64,000 nucleotides of DNA from Bacillota bacterium (GCA_023393125.1 JAEWMQ010000019.1:5013-69012); one strand, 5' to 3'. Shown: positions 28,059 to 37,781, counted from the first letter of the stretch. Notes: generated by a model not told the origin, from the sequence alone. Numbers and translations are program-made.

Positions 28059-28304
28059 ATGTTTAAATTAATAAATAAGAAAAACAAGGATAATTATGTG
28101 GATTGGGTAAGAACATGGGATATTAAAATATGGTTACCTAAACGGGTTAATGGAAAGTGGAAATTAGAATCCCGAAGCTTTCACTACGAGCAAGAATTTA
28201 AAGCACCATCTAAAAAGTCAGGCAGTGTCTTTCATAAGAAATGGCAGAGTAAAAAAGGGAAAGGCTATTTTGAGTTAGAATTAGGGAGGAGAGAGAATGA
28301 TTAG
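28059..28304 (+). CDS. Small basic protein, unknown
   Basis: 81 residues, Lys/Trp-rich (VDWVRTWDIKIWLPKRVNGKW ... VFHKKWQSKKGKGYF). AGAGAGGATGAAGAGG precedes the start. It overlaps the next small gene by 8 bases. No family recognised; the basic aromatic composition would suit nucleic acid binding, which is speculation. Confidence 0.6.
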   Translation: MFKLINKKNKDNYVDWVRTWDIKIWLPKRVNGKWKLESRSFHYEQEFKAPSKKSGSVFHKKWQSKKGKGYFELELGRREND

Positions 28305-28449
28305 AGAAGAAGAAATGAAGAGAAACAAAGAATTATTTGAGCAAGTCAGAAGAGATAAGCATGGGAAAGGGAGATTAATTCCCTGGTACCCAGAGGCATA
28401 TTGGAAGGCTAAGAGGTTGTTAGAAAATAGAAACAAGGATAGAGTGTAG
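28297..28449 (+). CDS. 50-residue charged protein, unknown
   Basis: Starts ATG 28297 after GGGAGGAGAGAGA, overlapping the preceding stop codon, so translational coupling is likely. Sequence is highly charged, with RRDKHGKGRLIPWYPEAYWK in the middle. No family recognised. Confidence 0.55.
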   Translation: MIREEEMKRNKELFEQVRRDKHGKGRLIPWYPEAYWKAKRLLENRNKDRV

Positions 28450-28473
28450 GTATAAGAGTTAAGGGAATAGCAA

Positions 28474-28875
28474 GTGGAAAGAAATAGAGGAATGCAAATG
28501 TATAATTTTTTCTGTAGAAATTTAAGTAGCTATTTAATGTTAGTAGAAGGCGAAAATGATTATAGAAGTCGTATTAGTCAGGTGTTGAGAGGATTATTAG
28601 ATAAGAAGCTATATGACAGATGGCAATATGAAGAGCCTGATAAGTATGCAGAACTTAATAACATTATTTTCTTTATGAAACAAAGGCAAGATAAATATGA
28701 GCTATTTCATACGTTAGTTTACGATTTGTGGGCATTGGATTTTAAAGCAAAAAAGAATGATAGGTTTAAATTAGAAGTTGTAGATGAACAATTAAAGCTT
28801 ATTAATCTATGTGTTAAAGGGACGTATTTAGATATAGAAATAGAGGTAGAAGATGCAAGTGGACAAGAGGAATAA
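28474..28875 (+). CDS. Unknown helical protein
   Basis: 133 residues from GTG 28474 (AAGGGA upstream). Mostly helical with aromatic residues (MYNFFCRNLSSYLMLVEGENDY; DLWALDFKAKKND). It is 25 bases downstream of the previous small gene and is followed by an intrinsic terminator, so it closes that transcription unit. No family recognised. Confidence 0.6.
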   Translation: MERNRGMQMYNFFCRNLSSYLMLVEGENDYRSRISQVLRGLLDKKLYDRWQYEEPDKYAELNNIIFFMKQRQDKYELFHTLVYDLWALDFKAKKNDRFKLEVVDEQLKLINLCVKGTYLDIEIEVEDASGQEE

Positions 28876-28935
28876 GGATTACAATAGAATTTTTTAATAG
28901 TAAAAGATTTTATAGATGTAAAGCTATATCATATT

Positions 28936-28971
28936 AAGCTTGGGGTTATAAATACAACTTCAAGCTTTTTT
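28936..28971 (+). terminator. Intrinsic terminator
   Basis: AAGCTTGGGGTT / AACTTCAAGCTT hairpin with an 8-base loop followed by TTTTT. Confidence 0.75.
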
Positions 28972-29062
28972 AGGTACGATAGATTAAAACATACTACAAG
29001 TTATAAATTGGTTATAAGTTGTATATCATCTCATATAAGCAAAAATCAAGAAGGATAAAAAT

Positions 29063-29353
29063 ATGGATATACAACTTATTATAAAGGAATTAGATAAAAT
29101 TGATGCAAGAAGTATTCATTTTCCGCTTAGTCAGGGTGAGTATATTAGAATCTATAAGGAATTACTAAAAATCAAGGAGTGGTTTCTTTTGACCACATAC
29201 GTTGGGCTTAGTGAAGAGGTATTAGAAGATGTGAGGTTCCGAATAATAGAAAACACGATTCTTTATAGACGCTATATTAAAGAGTGTAAGTATATTAATT
29301 TTGAAAGAGAAATGGGACAACTTAGCTTGCTCTATAAAGGAGGAATAGCCTAA
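29063..29353 (+). CDS. Small protein coupled to four-helix-bundle gene
   Basis: 96 residues, helical, no family recognised. AAGGATAAAA precedes the ATG. Its stop codon overlaps the start of the next gene (TAATG), so the two are translated together and the products may interact. Confidence 0.6.
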   Translation: MDIQLIIKELDKIDARSIHFPLSQGEYIRIYKELLKIKEWFLLTTYVGLSEEVLEDVRFRIIENTILYRRYIKECKYINFEREMGQLSLLYKGGIA

Positions 29354-29727
29354 TGAGTACAGAACAAATAATTACTATAGCAGTGAAAGACTTTAGAAAT
29401 CTTTCGGTTTATCAGAAAGCAATGGATTTAGCTGATAAGGTCTATGAAATAGCAAGACGATTTCCAGAGAGTGAGAGATATAGCATGGTTTCACAAATTA
29501 CAAGAGCAACTACAAGTATAAGTGCCAATATTGCAGAGGGAAATGGGCAACTCTTTACTAAGAAGACTTTTTCATTCTTTAATAATGCATTAGGATCCGC
29601 AAATGAAGTGATTTGCTGGTTAGAGCATGCAAGAAGAAGAGGCTATATTGGTAAAGAGAAAGAATATGAATTGATAATGGATACTCAGGAAGTGATTAAA
29701 ATGATAATAGGTTATATGAAAAATTAA
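29353..29727 (+). CDS. Four-helix-bundle protein (23S rRNA intervening-sequence family)
   Basis: 124 residues. FRNLSVYQKAMDLADKVYEIARRFP, then RATTSISANIAEGNGQ and a last helix with ANEVICWLEHARRRGYI are the hallmarks of the IVS/four-helix-bundle family. Members are found inside 23S rRNA intervening sequences, and a branch (Avd) serves diversity-generating retroelements. No reverse transcriptase or variable/template repeat lies nearby, so this is a stand-alone member, possibly nucleic acid binding. A terminator follows at once. Confidence 0.88.
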   Translation: MSTEQIITIAVKDFRNLSVYQKAMDLADKVYEIARRFPESERYSMVSQITRATTSISANIAEGNGQLFTKKTFSFFNNALGSANEVICWLEHARRRGYIGKEKEYELIMDTQEVIKMIIGYMKN

Positions 29728-29740
29728 AAAATGAATTTTA

Positions 29741-29767
29741 AAAAGACCTCCTTATGAGGTCTTTTTT
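29741..29767. terminator. Bidirectional terminator between convergent genes
   Basis: AAAAGACCTC-CTTAT-GAGGTCTTTT, with T-runs on both strands. It serves the four-helix-bundle gene (+) and the large surface protein gene (-). Confidence 0.85.
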
Positions 29768-29776
29768 GTATGTAAA

Positions 29777-32700
29777 TTAATAAACAGTTATAATAATAGA
29801 TGAGCCATTAATAAAAAAGCTAACTTCAGCTCCTAAATACTGAACTAAGAATTCAGCATTAATATAACTCGTACCATTTCTTTTTATTGGTGCAATCTGA
29901 TAATTCATAGTTTCACCATTGTAAATAAATTGATTTGCCTTTAGGATAGCAGTATTTGTACCGTTAGTAAGAGTAATATTTCCTGATGTATCAGAGTAAA
30001 CACTATAACCACTAACATTAGCAACTGTTCCAATAGGTAAGAACAACATATTTCTATTATTCACGCTATTAGCTGAGGCTGGATTAGAAATAAATCCATT
30101 AATCTTATTTGAATTTCCCTTAGCGTAAATAGAACCTAATTTGTATCCCTGAGCATATAGAGCTAAAATATCACTTACATTTTTATTATTGATAGCCTGC
30201 TTATTGATAACAGGTTTCGTAGCCTCTTGAACTGAATTTGACAAGTTATCTATCTGGTCTTTAACAGCCTCTAATCGGTTAAGTAACCTTGTTTTAACAC
30301 TACCTTTAGATAATCTTTTAACCAATTTTAAAGCATAGTCATAATCATCTTCATCCAAAGATATTTCTGCTGTTTTAACAGCTTTAGTTGCCTTGTATTC
30401 TTCATCTGCTTCTTCCTCTTCATCAATAGCTTCTTTAACAGCCTCTAAACGACTAAGTAATTTAGTCTTAGTTGTACTATCATCTAAAGCTTTAACTAAA
30501 GAAAGAGCTGATTTATAGTCAGATAATGAGAGAGTTCTTTCAGCCTTTATAACTGCTTGTGTAGCCTCCTCAATAGAATTATCTTCTTTATTTTCTTCCT
30601 TATTTTGATCATCAATAGCCTTTTTAACAGCTTCTAATCGGCTAAGTAGACTGGTTTTAGCTGAGCTATTTTCTAAAGCATTAACTAAAGAAAGAGCAGA
30701 AGTGTAATCAGTCAATAAAAGAGATTTCTCAGCTTTAACAACAGCGTCAGTTGCTATTTGAATAGCTGTATTATCCTCATCCTCTTTATTCTGGTCATTA
30801 ATAGCCTTCTTAACAGCCTCTAATCTATTAAGTAGTCCGGTTTTAGTAGGACTATCATTTAAAGCATTTACCAAAGATAGGGCAGAATTGTAGTCTGTTA
30901 ACAATAGTGACTGTTCAGCTTTAACAACAGCTTGAGTTGCTATTTGAATAGCTGTATTATCCTCATCCTCTTTATTCTGGTCGTCAATAGCCTTTTTAAC
31001 AGCCTCCAATCTATTAAGTAGTCCAGTTTTAGTAGGACTATCATTTAAAGCATTTACCAAAGATAGGGCAGAATTGTGATCTGTTAATAAAAGAGTTTTC
31101 TCAGCTTTAACAACAGCTTCAGTTGCCATTTGAATAGCTATATTCTCATTGTTTTGGTCATCAATAGCCTTTTTAACAGCCTCTAATCTACTAAGTAGGC
31201 CAGTTTTTATCGTGCTATCTTCTAAAGCATTAACCAGTGAAAGAGCAGAAGTATAATCAGTTAATAAAAGAGATTTTTCAGCCTTAACAACGGCTTCAGT
31301 TGCCATTTGAATAGCCATATTTTCAGTGTTTTGCTCATCAATAGATTTTTTAACAGCTTCTAATCTATTAAGTAGACCAGTTTTAGCAGGGCTATCATTT
31401 AAAGCATTTACTAAAGACAATGCCGAGCTGTAGTCAGCCAGGGTTAAAGTACTTTCAGCCTTAACAACCGCCTCGGTAGCTTTTTGAACAGCTTTATTTT
31501 CCTCTTCCACAATAATAGTTTGGTTTACAATTTCAAGCCTATCAAGAAGAGTAGTTTTTTCACTACTATCTTTTAGGGCATTTACTAAATTAAGAGCCGT
31601 ATTATAATCTGCAAAAGAAAGCGTATTTTCAGCCTTAACAACAGCTTCAGTTGCTTGTTTTAGAGCTAATTCATCTTTCTCCGCCTCAGTTTGATTGTCA
31701 ATAGAAGTTTTTACAGTGGCAAGCCTATCGAGTAGATCAGTTTTGTCGTCACAATCATTTAGAGCTTCGACTAAAGTAAGGGCTGAATGATAATCAGTTA
31801 GACTAAGTGAGCTTTCAGCTTGTTCTACAGCCTGGGTAGCTTTTTCAAAAGCCTGTATTTCTTCTTCCATTTCAATAATCATAAGAACTATATCTAATCT
31901 TGATAAGAGGTCTTCTTTATAATAACTTTCTTTTAACCCATTAACCAGAGTAAGTGCAGAATTATAATCTGCCATTAATAAAGAACTTTCGGCAATTTCA
32001 ACTGCTTGAGTTGCTTTTTGGATAGCTAATTGTTCTTCTTGTGTGTTAATAAGTTCTTTAATAGCATTTAACCTAAAAACAAGGTCTGTTTTGTTAGAGC
32101 TATCTTTTAGGTCGTTAACTAAAGAAAGAGCAACATTATAATCAATGTCTAATAAAGACCCTTCGGCTATTTCAACTGCTTGAGTTGCCTTTTGAATAGC
32201 TTTTAATTCCTCCTGAGTATCAATTGACTTTTTGACTACATCTAACCTATTAAGAAGTTCTGTTTTAGTAGTTTCATCAGCAAGATTAGTTACTAAAGAA
32301 AGAGCATTTGTATAGTCATCTACAGACAAGGTTCGTTCAGCCGTTTCAACAGCTAAAGTAGCCTTTTGAATAAGCTCTGCTTCGTTGTTAGCTCCTATTG
32401 TTGATTTTAACTGATTAAGGTAAGCCTCAATTCTTGAAACTTCATCAATAACTTTTCCCTTTAAAGTAGTATCAGCAACTTCATTAGCCTGTACTTTAAG
32501 TAAATCTAATGAGCTAAGAGCTGTATCCACATCATCAATCGTTATATAGCTTTGACTTTCAATTGTTTGTAGCTTTCCTAAAATTTCATTGCCTAATGCA
32601 GTTGGGTCATAGGCAGTAGTTGCCGTTGTAGGGTATTTTAATTTGTCCCATACATGATAATCACTAATGTTATTGTCACCTGCTAAAAGATACTTTTTGA

Positions 32701-33490
32701 GATAATTCTGAGAGCCATCCCCCCAAGTAGCGTCAACATGGTACCATTTACCTTCAAGTTTTACGATATTCCACACATGTAGACCACCTTGTATGGTTCC
32801 TGATACAAACTTATTTTCAAGTCCCGCTTTATCAAGCATACGACACATGAGCATAGCATAAGCGTCACATACAACACCATTTCCTTGCAATCCCAAGAGA
32901 ATATTTCTTTCGTTCATGACATTAGGAAAGTCCGTATCACTACTTGCCAGCTTTTGATAGTGGTAAGTATTAATAACATATTCATAGATTGCCTTAATAG
33001 TTTCATAGTTATTATTTGAAGTTGATTGAATTTGGGTAATCACATTTTCAATGATTTTATCAACTTCCACTAAATCACTTTCGGAGTTTTTATACTCATA
33101 ATCGTACTGACCAACTTTGACCTTAAATGCTCCCGTACCTAAATCAGTAGTAGAACCTTTTACGATAGTGTTAAAAATATTCTGGAGGTCAAACTCTTTT
33201 AAAATAGCCTTCGACTGGTCATCTAATGAAGTAATCATATTAACGGCGTCTGATTTTGAAGAGAATGTTTCTGTACCATTATAAATGATATTGGTTATAT
33301 CCTCTTGTTTTTCAACATCTGCTTTAATGAGAGCAGGTGCCTCAGACAGATTGTTAATGTAGTAAGTACCGGCAAATGCTTGAGAGCTCATAATGGCTAC
33401 AAGTAAAATATGGATTACTTTCGTGGCTAATTTCTTCACCATCTTCATCATTTTAATGTTTTGTTTCATTTTAATAATTTGTTTACTCAT
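29777..33490 (-). CDS. Secreted transglutaminase-like protein with 12 tandem helical repeats and C-terminal stalk domain
   Basis: 1237 residues. Signal peptide cleaved about residue 40 (SSQAFA). A transglutaminase/protease-like domain lies at ~140-290 with the Cys208 (NGVVCDAYAM), His238 (GGLHVWNIV), Asp253 (HVDATWGD) triad, as in extracytoplasmic cysteine proteases and crosslinking enzymes of Firmicutes. Residues ~370-1083 are 12 repeats of about 55-62 residues with a core like ATxAVVKAE-SL-L-DY-SALSLVNAL. The last ~80 residues form a stalk-type domain (IAPIKRNGTSYINAEFLVQYLGAEV). It is probably a long surface protein projecting the catalytic domain. It is divergent from the stalk-domain gene at 33698; the 207-base gap holds both promoters. 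Confidence 0.85.
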   Translation of the reverse strand: MSKQIIKMKQNIKMMKMVKKLATKVIHILLVAIMSSQAFAGTYYINNLSEAPALIKADVEKQEDITNIIYNGTETFSSKSDAVNMITSLDDQSKAILKEFDLQNIFNTIVKGSTTDLGTGAFKVKVGQYDYEYKNSESDLVEVDKIIENVITQIQSTSNNNYETIKAIYEYVINTYHYQKLASSDTDFPNVMNERNILLGLQGNGVVCDAYAMLMCRMLDKAGLENKFVSGTIQGGLHVWNIVKLEGKWYHVDATWGDGSQNYLKKYLLAGDNNISDYHVWDKLKYPTTATTAYDPTALGNEILGKLQTIESQSYITIDDVDTALSSLDLLKVQANEVADTTLKGKVIDEVSRIEAYLNQLKSTIGANNEAELIQKATLAVETAERTLSVDDYTNALSLVTNLADETTKTELLNRLDVVKKSIDTQEELKAIQKATQAVEIAEGSLLDIDYNVALSLVNDLKDSSNKTDLVFRLNAIKELINTQEEQLAIQKATQAVEIAESSLLMADYNSALTLVNGLKESYYKEDLLSRLDIVLMIIEMEEEIQAFEKATQAVEQAESSLSLTDYHSALTLVEALNDCDDKTDLLDRLATVKTSIDNQTEAEKDELALKQATEAVVKAENTLSFADYNTALNLVNALKDSSEKTTLLDRLEIVNQTIIVEEENKAVQKATEAVVKAESTLTLADYSSALSLVNALNDSPAKTGLLNRLEAVKKSIDEQNTENMAIQMATEAVVKAEKSLLLTDYTSALSLVNALEDSTIKTGLLSRLEAVKKAIDDQNNENIAIQMATEAVVKAEKTLLLTDHNSALSLVNALNDSPTKTGLLNRLEAVKKAIDDQNKEDEDNTAIQIATQAVVKAEQSLLLTDYNSALSLVNALNDSPTKTGLLNRLEAVKKAINDQNKEDEDNTAIQIATDAVVKAEKSLLLTDYTSALSLVNALENSSAKTSLLSRLEAVKKAIDDQNKEENKEDNSIEEATQAVIKAERTLSLSDYKSALSLVKALDDSTTKTKLLSRLEAVKEAIDEEEEADEEYKATKAVKTAEISLDEDDYDYALKLVKRLSKGSVKTRLLNRLEAVKDQIDNLSNSVQEATKPVINKQAINNKNVSDILALYAQGYKLGSIYAKGNSNKINGFISNPASANSVNNRNMLFLPIGTVANVSGYSVYSDTSGNITLTNGTNTAILKANQFIYNGETMNYQIAPIKRNGTSYINAEFLVQYLGAEVSFFINGSSIIITVY
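30242..32383 (-). repeat. Tandem repeat tract inside the transglutaminase-like gene
   Basis: Twelve units of about 165-190 bp. Units 6-10 (roughly 30590-31500) are nearly identical, including the NEDxxxNTAIQIAT-type linkers, while the outer units are diverged. This gradient is what unequal crossing-over or slippage produces, and copy number is likely to differ between strains. Confidence 0.8.
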
Positions 33491-33697
33491 TCATTCCCCC
33501 ACATAAATAGTTAGTTATAGTAATTTTAATTATAAAGCAATACACTAAGATATTAAACGATAAAATGTGACAAAAATATAATATTTTAGATAAAATATTA
33601 TATTTTGATTAGCTTGTATTGAGTTAATATAATGTTTAATGATATAATTTAATATGTTTAACAAAATCATAAGCTATACATAAAGAGAGGACTATAT

Positions 33698-34630
33698 ATG
33701 AACAAAAGACTAAAAGTACTATTTATAGCAATACTAACTATAGCACTATCATCACATGTAATTTATGCCAATGAAAACAAAGACTTAAATATGTACATAG
33801 GGAAACAAAATGTAGCCTTTACTAAAAGCTCAGGTTATCCAAGAGTAGAAAATGGTTCTACCCTTGTCCCTTTAACCCTTATCTCTAAAAATTTGGGATA
33901 CAAAGTTGATTGGAACCAAACAACTAAAAAAGTTACAATTACTAAAGGCACGGATAAAATTGTTTTAACAATCGGCAATAAAAATGCTGTAGTAAATGGT
34001 AAAACAGTTACAATGGATACCAAGGCACAAGTATATGATAATAGAACTTATGTACCACTTCGATTTATTGGAGAAAATATGGGAGCTAAAGTCGAGTACA
34101 AAGTGGTTGATGGTAAACAATATGTACTAATTACTTTGCCTGGTGGCGAAACAGTTGATATTCCATCTACAGATGTAGGTAAATTGGAAGGAACCGCTGG
34201 CGATAATCATGAAGCTAATATGGACGCTATCTATGATTATTTTGGAGAAAATGCCATGGGTCAAGGAGCACCAACATATAATCCGTTAGGTGGTTCTATT
34301 GAAAATAGCTTTGTTGCTGTGGATAAAGGTTCTAATTATGAGGTAGAGATTACTCTTTACCGTTGGAACGTTCCAAGTGGAGCAAGTCCAGAAGTTGCTC
34401 AAATGATTGCTACTATTAAACCAGTGGCTAAAGAATTATTCAACTTCTATTTGCCAAGTGGGGGCGATAAGCTCTATAAAATTCTTGATGATGGATATAA
34501 CGACCTTTGGCCTGAAAATCACAACTACTTAAATACTGATATTCAGAAATATTTAGGAAGTGATGGTAGAAGTGTTATGATTGTACCCGAAACGACAAGG
34601 ATTGTAGTTAAAATTGGATATAAGAAGTAA
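33698..34630 (+). CDS. Secreted stalk-domain protein
   Basis: 310 residues, signal peptide MNKRLKVLFIAILTIALSSHVIYA. Residues ~30-150 are a copper-amine-oxidase-N domain with its two half repeats (STLVPLTLISKNLGYKVDWN; NRTYVPLRFIGENMGAKVEY). The C-terminal ~150 residues are unrecognised and rich in aromatic and acidic residues. It is transcribed away from the transglutaminase-like gene, so shared regulation of two surface proteins is likely. AGAGAGGA is the ribosome site. Confidence 0.85.
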   Translation: MNKRLKVLFIAILTIALSSHVIYANENKDLNMYIGKQNVAFTKSSGYPRVENGSTLVPLTLISKNLGYKVDWNQTTKKVTITKGTDKIVLTIGNKNAVVNGKTVTMDTKAQVYDNRTYVPLRFIGENMGAKVEYKVVDGKQYVLITLPGGETVDIPSTDVGKLEGTAGDNHEANMDAIYDYFGENAMGQGAPTYNPLGGSIENSFVAVDKGSNYEVEITLYRWNVPSGASPEVAQMIATIKPVAKELFNFYLPSGGDKLYKILDDGYNDLWPENHNYLNTDIQKYLGSDGRSVMIVPETTRIVVKIGYKK

Positions 34631-34643
34631 TTAAATATGATGG

Positions 34644-34677
34644 GGGGGTAAGGGAAAAATTTTTCCTTACCCTTTTT
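34644..34677 (+). terminator. Intrinsic terminator
   Basis: GGGGTAAGGGAAAAA pairs with TTTTTCCTTACCC, followed by TTTTT. Confidence 0.8.
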
Positions 34678-34921
34678 GTATGTGTAAAAGTAAAGGAAAG
34701 TGATATAGGTTTAGAAAATAGAAATTAATAGGTGTATTGGGGATTAATTTCTAATTTTCTTTTAAGTTACTTATGGGTTAGAAAATGGGGCAAGGGATAG
34801 GAGAACTATAAGGCATAAAATACGAGGGCTTTCGGGTCAGTTTGAAGTTTTATTATAAATTTCAAAACCTAAAGGCCCTTTTTGCAAAAGTTGTAAATTC
34901 ACACTTTTTGACTTCAAATTC

Positions 34922-34950
34922 TTGCTTCTTTGCAAGGTGTGTCTTATAAT
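34922..34950 (+). promoter_or_regulatory. Putative transposase promoter in LE
   Basis: TTGCTT (-35), a 17-base spacer and a perfect TATAAT (-10). The same boxes are conserved in most LE copies, including those without a transposase. Confidence 0.65.
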
Positions 34951-34987
34951 CATTTCTTGTGTATAAAAAATGACAGCTGAGGTGAAG

Positions 34988-36217
34988 ATGACTAAGAATT
35001 ACTTAAAGAAATTTATTAAATATGTAAAGAAAGTTTATCATATAGAAGATGGGTTAAAAGCACTAACAGATAGAAGAAAGAATCCTCTATATACTACTGG
35101 AGAGGTTATTCTACCAGTACTTTTAGGTTTTTTGTTAAGAATACAAAGTTTTAATGAACTTAAATATAAAATCAAAAGCAATGATTTCATAAATATTATT
35201 TCTAGAAAAATGAAGTTACCACAAATAGATACCATTAGGGATACCCTTAAAGTTATTGATAATCAAGGATTATATAAAATGCATAGGAAAATAATCAAGA
35301 GGGCAAAGCGTAATAAAGTATTTGACAAAGGTACCATAGATGGCTATAGAGTTGTAGCTATTGATGGTACTAAATTATTTGGTAGCTATAAGAAAAGCTG
35401 TGATGAATGTTGTACTACCACTGCAAGGAATAAGAAAACTCAATATTTTCATAGTGCTGCATTTATGTCTTTGATAGGTAAAGAACCTAGGCTCATCATA
35501 GGCTTTGAGCTTTATAAAGGTTTAGAGGATAGCAGTAAAAAAGTTGAGGGAGAACTAACTGTAGCAAAAAGACTACTCCGTAGAGTAGCGAAAGAGCATA
35601 AACATACGATAGATGTAGTCGTTTATGATGCTTTGGCTTGCAATAGTAATTGGATCAATCATTGTATGGCTAATAAAGTAACACCAGTCATTCATGTGAA
35701 GGATAATAATATTAGAAGTATCAAAGAAGTAAAGACTAAAATTAACAAAAGTGACCTAAAGGAACTATGGCAAGATGAAAAGAGAGAATGTGAAGTTACA
35801 GCGTATGAAGAATTATTTTATATGGATGAAGTGACTGAGCCACTTAGATTTGTAAAGTTTAGAAAGAAAACTAAGACAAACAGATATTCACAAGTTTTAA
35901 TGATTACAAGTGATTTTAATATTCCTCTTCAAACACTATACAAGATGATGCACATGAGATGGGATATTGAGAATAGCTTATTTAATAAACTTAAAACTTA
36001 TAGTGCTCTAGAGCATTGTTTTGTACACCATCCCAATGCAATAGAAGCTATTTTATATTTATTAAGTATAGCCACTAACCTTACACAACTATTTATTTTC
36101 AGGAGGCTAAGTGGAAGTGAAATAAAGCTATTAACACAAAAAGAAATAGTAAGATTGCTAGAGAAAGGGCTTTATCTATTGAAATATAATAGGAAGTACA
36201 TTTTTGATACGACATAA
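34988..36217 (+). CDS. IS4-superfamily DDE transposase, intact
   Basis: 409 residues. I choose ATG 34988: an ATG 18 bases upstream here is not conserved in the other copies, and all copies share GAGGTGAAG-ATG at this point. The DDE catalytic residues are visible as Asp in VVAIDGTKLFGSYKK, Asp in VVYDALACNSNW and Glu in MRWDIENSLFNKLK, the latter resembling the IS4-type Y/R-W-x-I-E-x-x-F block. It is identical in plan to the copy at 47955 and both look functional. Confidence 0.88.
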   Translation: MTKNYLKKFIKYVKKVYHIEDGLKALTDRRKNPLYTTGEVILPVLLGFLLRIQSFNELKYKIKSNDFINIISRKMKLPQIDTIRDTLKVIDNQGLYKMHRKIIKRAKRNKVFDKGTIDGYRVVAIDGTKLFGSYKKSCDECCTTTARNKKTQYFHSAAFMSLIGKEPRLIIGFELYKGLEDSSKKVEGELTVAKRLLRRVAKEHKHTIDVVVYDALACNSNWINHCMANKVTPVIHVKDNNIRSIKEVKTKINKSDLKELWQDEKRECEVTAYEELFYMDEVTEPLRFVKFRKKTKTNRYSQVLMITSDFNIPLQTLYKMMHMRWDIENSLFNKLKTYSALEHCFVHHPNAIEAILYLLSIATNLTQLFIFRRLSGSEIKLLTQKEIVRLLEKGLYLLKYNRKYIFDTT

Positions 36218-36367
36218 GGACATGACCTAATTGAATACGGTGGGAGAAAATTGGGGTAAGGGGGAACTATACCTATTTTTAGGAAAAACCGCATAAATAG
36301 TGTAGAAGATAGTAGGAGTTGATTGAAAATTCTTTAACTATAGTATAAAATCAGGTTAGAAGCGAAA

Positions 36368-37261
36368 GTGCTGGGTGAATTAATGGATAGAAAAGAACAA
36401 AAAGGATACGTAGTTGAAGGATTATCTAGAATGTCTTCTTCATATCAAGCTGCTAGTAGATGTAACTCTATATTGCCAATTCTTTCTGACCCTACAAAAG
36501 CGGATGGAGATGAAGATGGAATTTTTGATGATAAAGATCCAAACAAATTAAGAAAAGATACTCTCGAAACTTTATATGCTTCTAAAATTTCTGAAAAAAA
36601 TAATATAAATAATTCTATTTATGTTAAGATTGAAGAAAATACAGTATATATATCAGCTAATGTCTATATAGTAAATAAAACAATGGACAGATATACAAAA
36701 CTTGCACTTGAGGGAATAAAAGATAGATGGGAACAAAACATAGTCGGTTCAAGTTATGATTTTTTACCAGGACTTAAAGGTAATGTAGTTGTGACACTTA
36801 ATCAGGTTGACTATGAAGAAATAGAGAATGGAGAGAAGTATCCAGTATATATAAGAATAAATGAGACAGGAGTACCCCATAATCTTAATACAGTATTATG
36901 GAGTATGGAAAAATCAAATTTCTTTGTAAATGTCTCTACGAAAGATCCCAGGAATGAAAAACCATATTCAAGTAATCAATTTAAAGGAATGGTTGCGCAT
37001 GAATTTGGGCATTCATTAGGATTATATGATGCTTATCCAGAGGCTAATAATGGTAAGTACCTTATTAGTAATGCTGAAATAGATGAAGGAACAGACTTTT
37101 GCATAAATGGTAGTATAATGTGGAATAGCGGAATAGCCTATAGTAATGATATTGAAATGGTATTACAGGCATTTATAGACAATGAATTACAGTTTTATAT
37201 GAATGTAGGACCACATAAAAAATCCAAAGCTATTAGATTACCCCAGAATTTTAAAAAGTAA
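36368..37261 (+). pseudogene. Metzincin metalloprotease, 5' end truncated by IS
   Basis: 297-codon ORF whose first codons are the last bases of the IS right end, and it has no signal peptide. Residues ~40-60 (DPTKADGDEDGIFDDKDPN) are a calcium-binding thrombospondin-3-type loop. Zinc site HEFGHSLGLYD has His211, Glu212, His215 and Asp221 in the place of a third His, as in snapalysin-type metzincins. The rest appears intact. The gene was evidently longer and the insertion or a later deletion removed its head; without a secretion signal it is unlikely to function as before. Confidence 0.75.
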
Positions 37262-37286
37262 TAATATAATTTAATGGAGGTAGATA

Positions 37287-37781
37287 ATGAAAAAGAGTAA
37301 AAAGAAATTATGTGGCATACTTTTGATAACGGCTATTCTAATCGTAGCCTCTTGGTTTACTTTCTCTGAAAGCCTAGACTCGAAATATTATGAAAAGGTT
37401 AAACAAGATACAATACTTGATTTTGAAAATAATAAAGAGGTATTTGTAGAAATTGCAGAAGCTTTATCAAAAGATAATCAACCTAAGTGGTACTACAAAA
37501 ATAAAAAAAACAGTAATATTAATCTGCCATCGGATATATCTGAGAGTAAAGAACTGATTAACAGTATTGAGAGCCTTATTAATAAATACGACTATTTAGG
37601 GGTAGAATATAGAAACTCTGTTACTGATAATTATCAAATCGTTAGTTTTGATAAAAATGTTAAAGGGAAAGTAAACGTATCTATTATATACTATGTTAAT
37701 AGTGATGCTCCTATCCAAGAAAGTAGTTTTTTAGTCAAAATAATTGATAAATGGTATTATAGAATTAACTTTTATGCATAA
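37287..37781 (+). CDS. Membrane-anchored protein, paralogue of 49362-49904
   Basis: 164 residues, N-terminal anchor at ~9-27 (CGILLITAILIVASWFTF). Shares with the 49362 gene the block NKEVFVEIAEALSK (there NEQVFIEVAEAYSK) and the C-terminal DKWYYR motif. No named family. It is 26 bases after the metzincin remnant with a GGAGG site, and is directly followed by a solitary LE hairpin, which would serve as its terminator. Confidence 0.65.
   Translation: MKKSKKKLCGILLITAILIVASWFTFSESLDSKYYEKVKQDTILDFENNKEVFVEIAEALSKDNQPKWYYKNKKNSNINLPSDISESKELINSIESLINKYDYLGVEYRNSVTDNYQIVSFDKNVKGKVNVSIIYYVNSDAPIQESSFLVKIIDKWYYRINFYA

Larger units (their letters stand above)
34824..36373 (+). mobile_element. 1550-bp DDE insertion sequence, intact copy 1
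   Basis: Left end GAGGGCTTTCGGGTC and right end (complement) GAGCACTTTCGCTTC-like sequence agree at about 11 of 15 positions, apart from a mismatched last base here. The order is a 5' hairpin, promoter, one transposase gene and a 155-base conserved 3' tail. Copies at 47791-49339 and 57801-59350 have the same length, which fixes the ends. No target duplication is evident. The 5' hairpin (GGGCTTTCGGG ... CCTAAAGGCCC-TTTTT) resembles a terminator that would block read-through from outside. Confidence 0.85.

Noticed and set aside
29353..29727. Diversity-generating retroelement (Avd-like protein)
   Set aside because: The four-helix-bundle family is shared with Avd, but no reverse transcriptase, template repeat or variable repeat is present in the neighbourhood.
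30242..32383. CRISPR array or intergenic repeat array
   Set aside because: The repeats are 165-190 bp, lie in one open reading frame and encode helical protein repeats.
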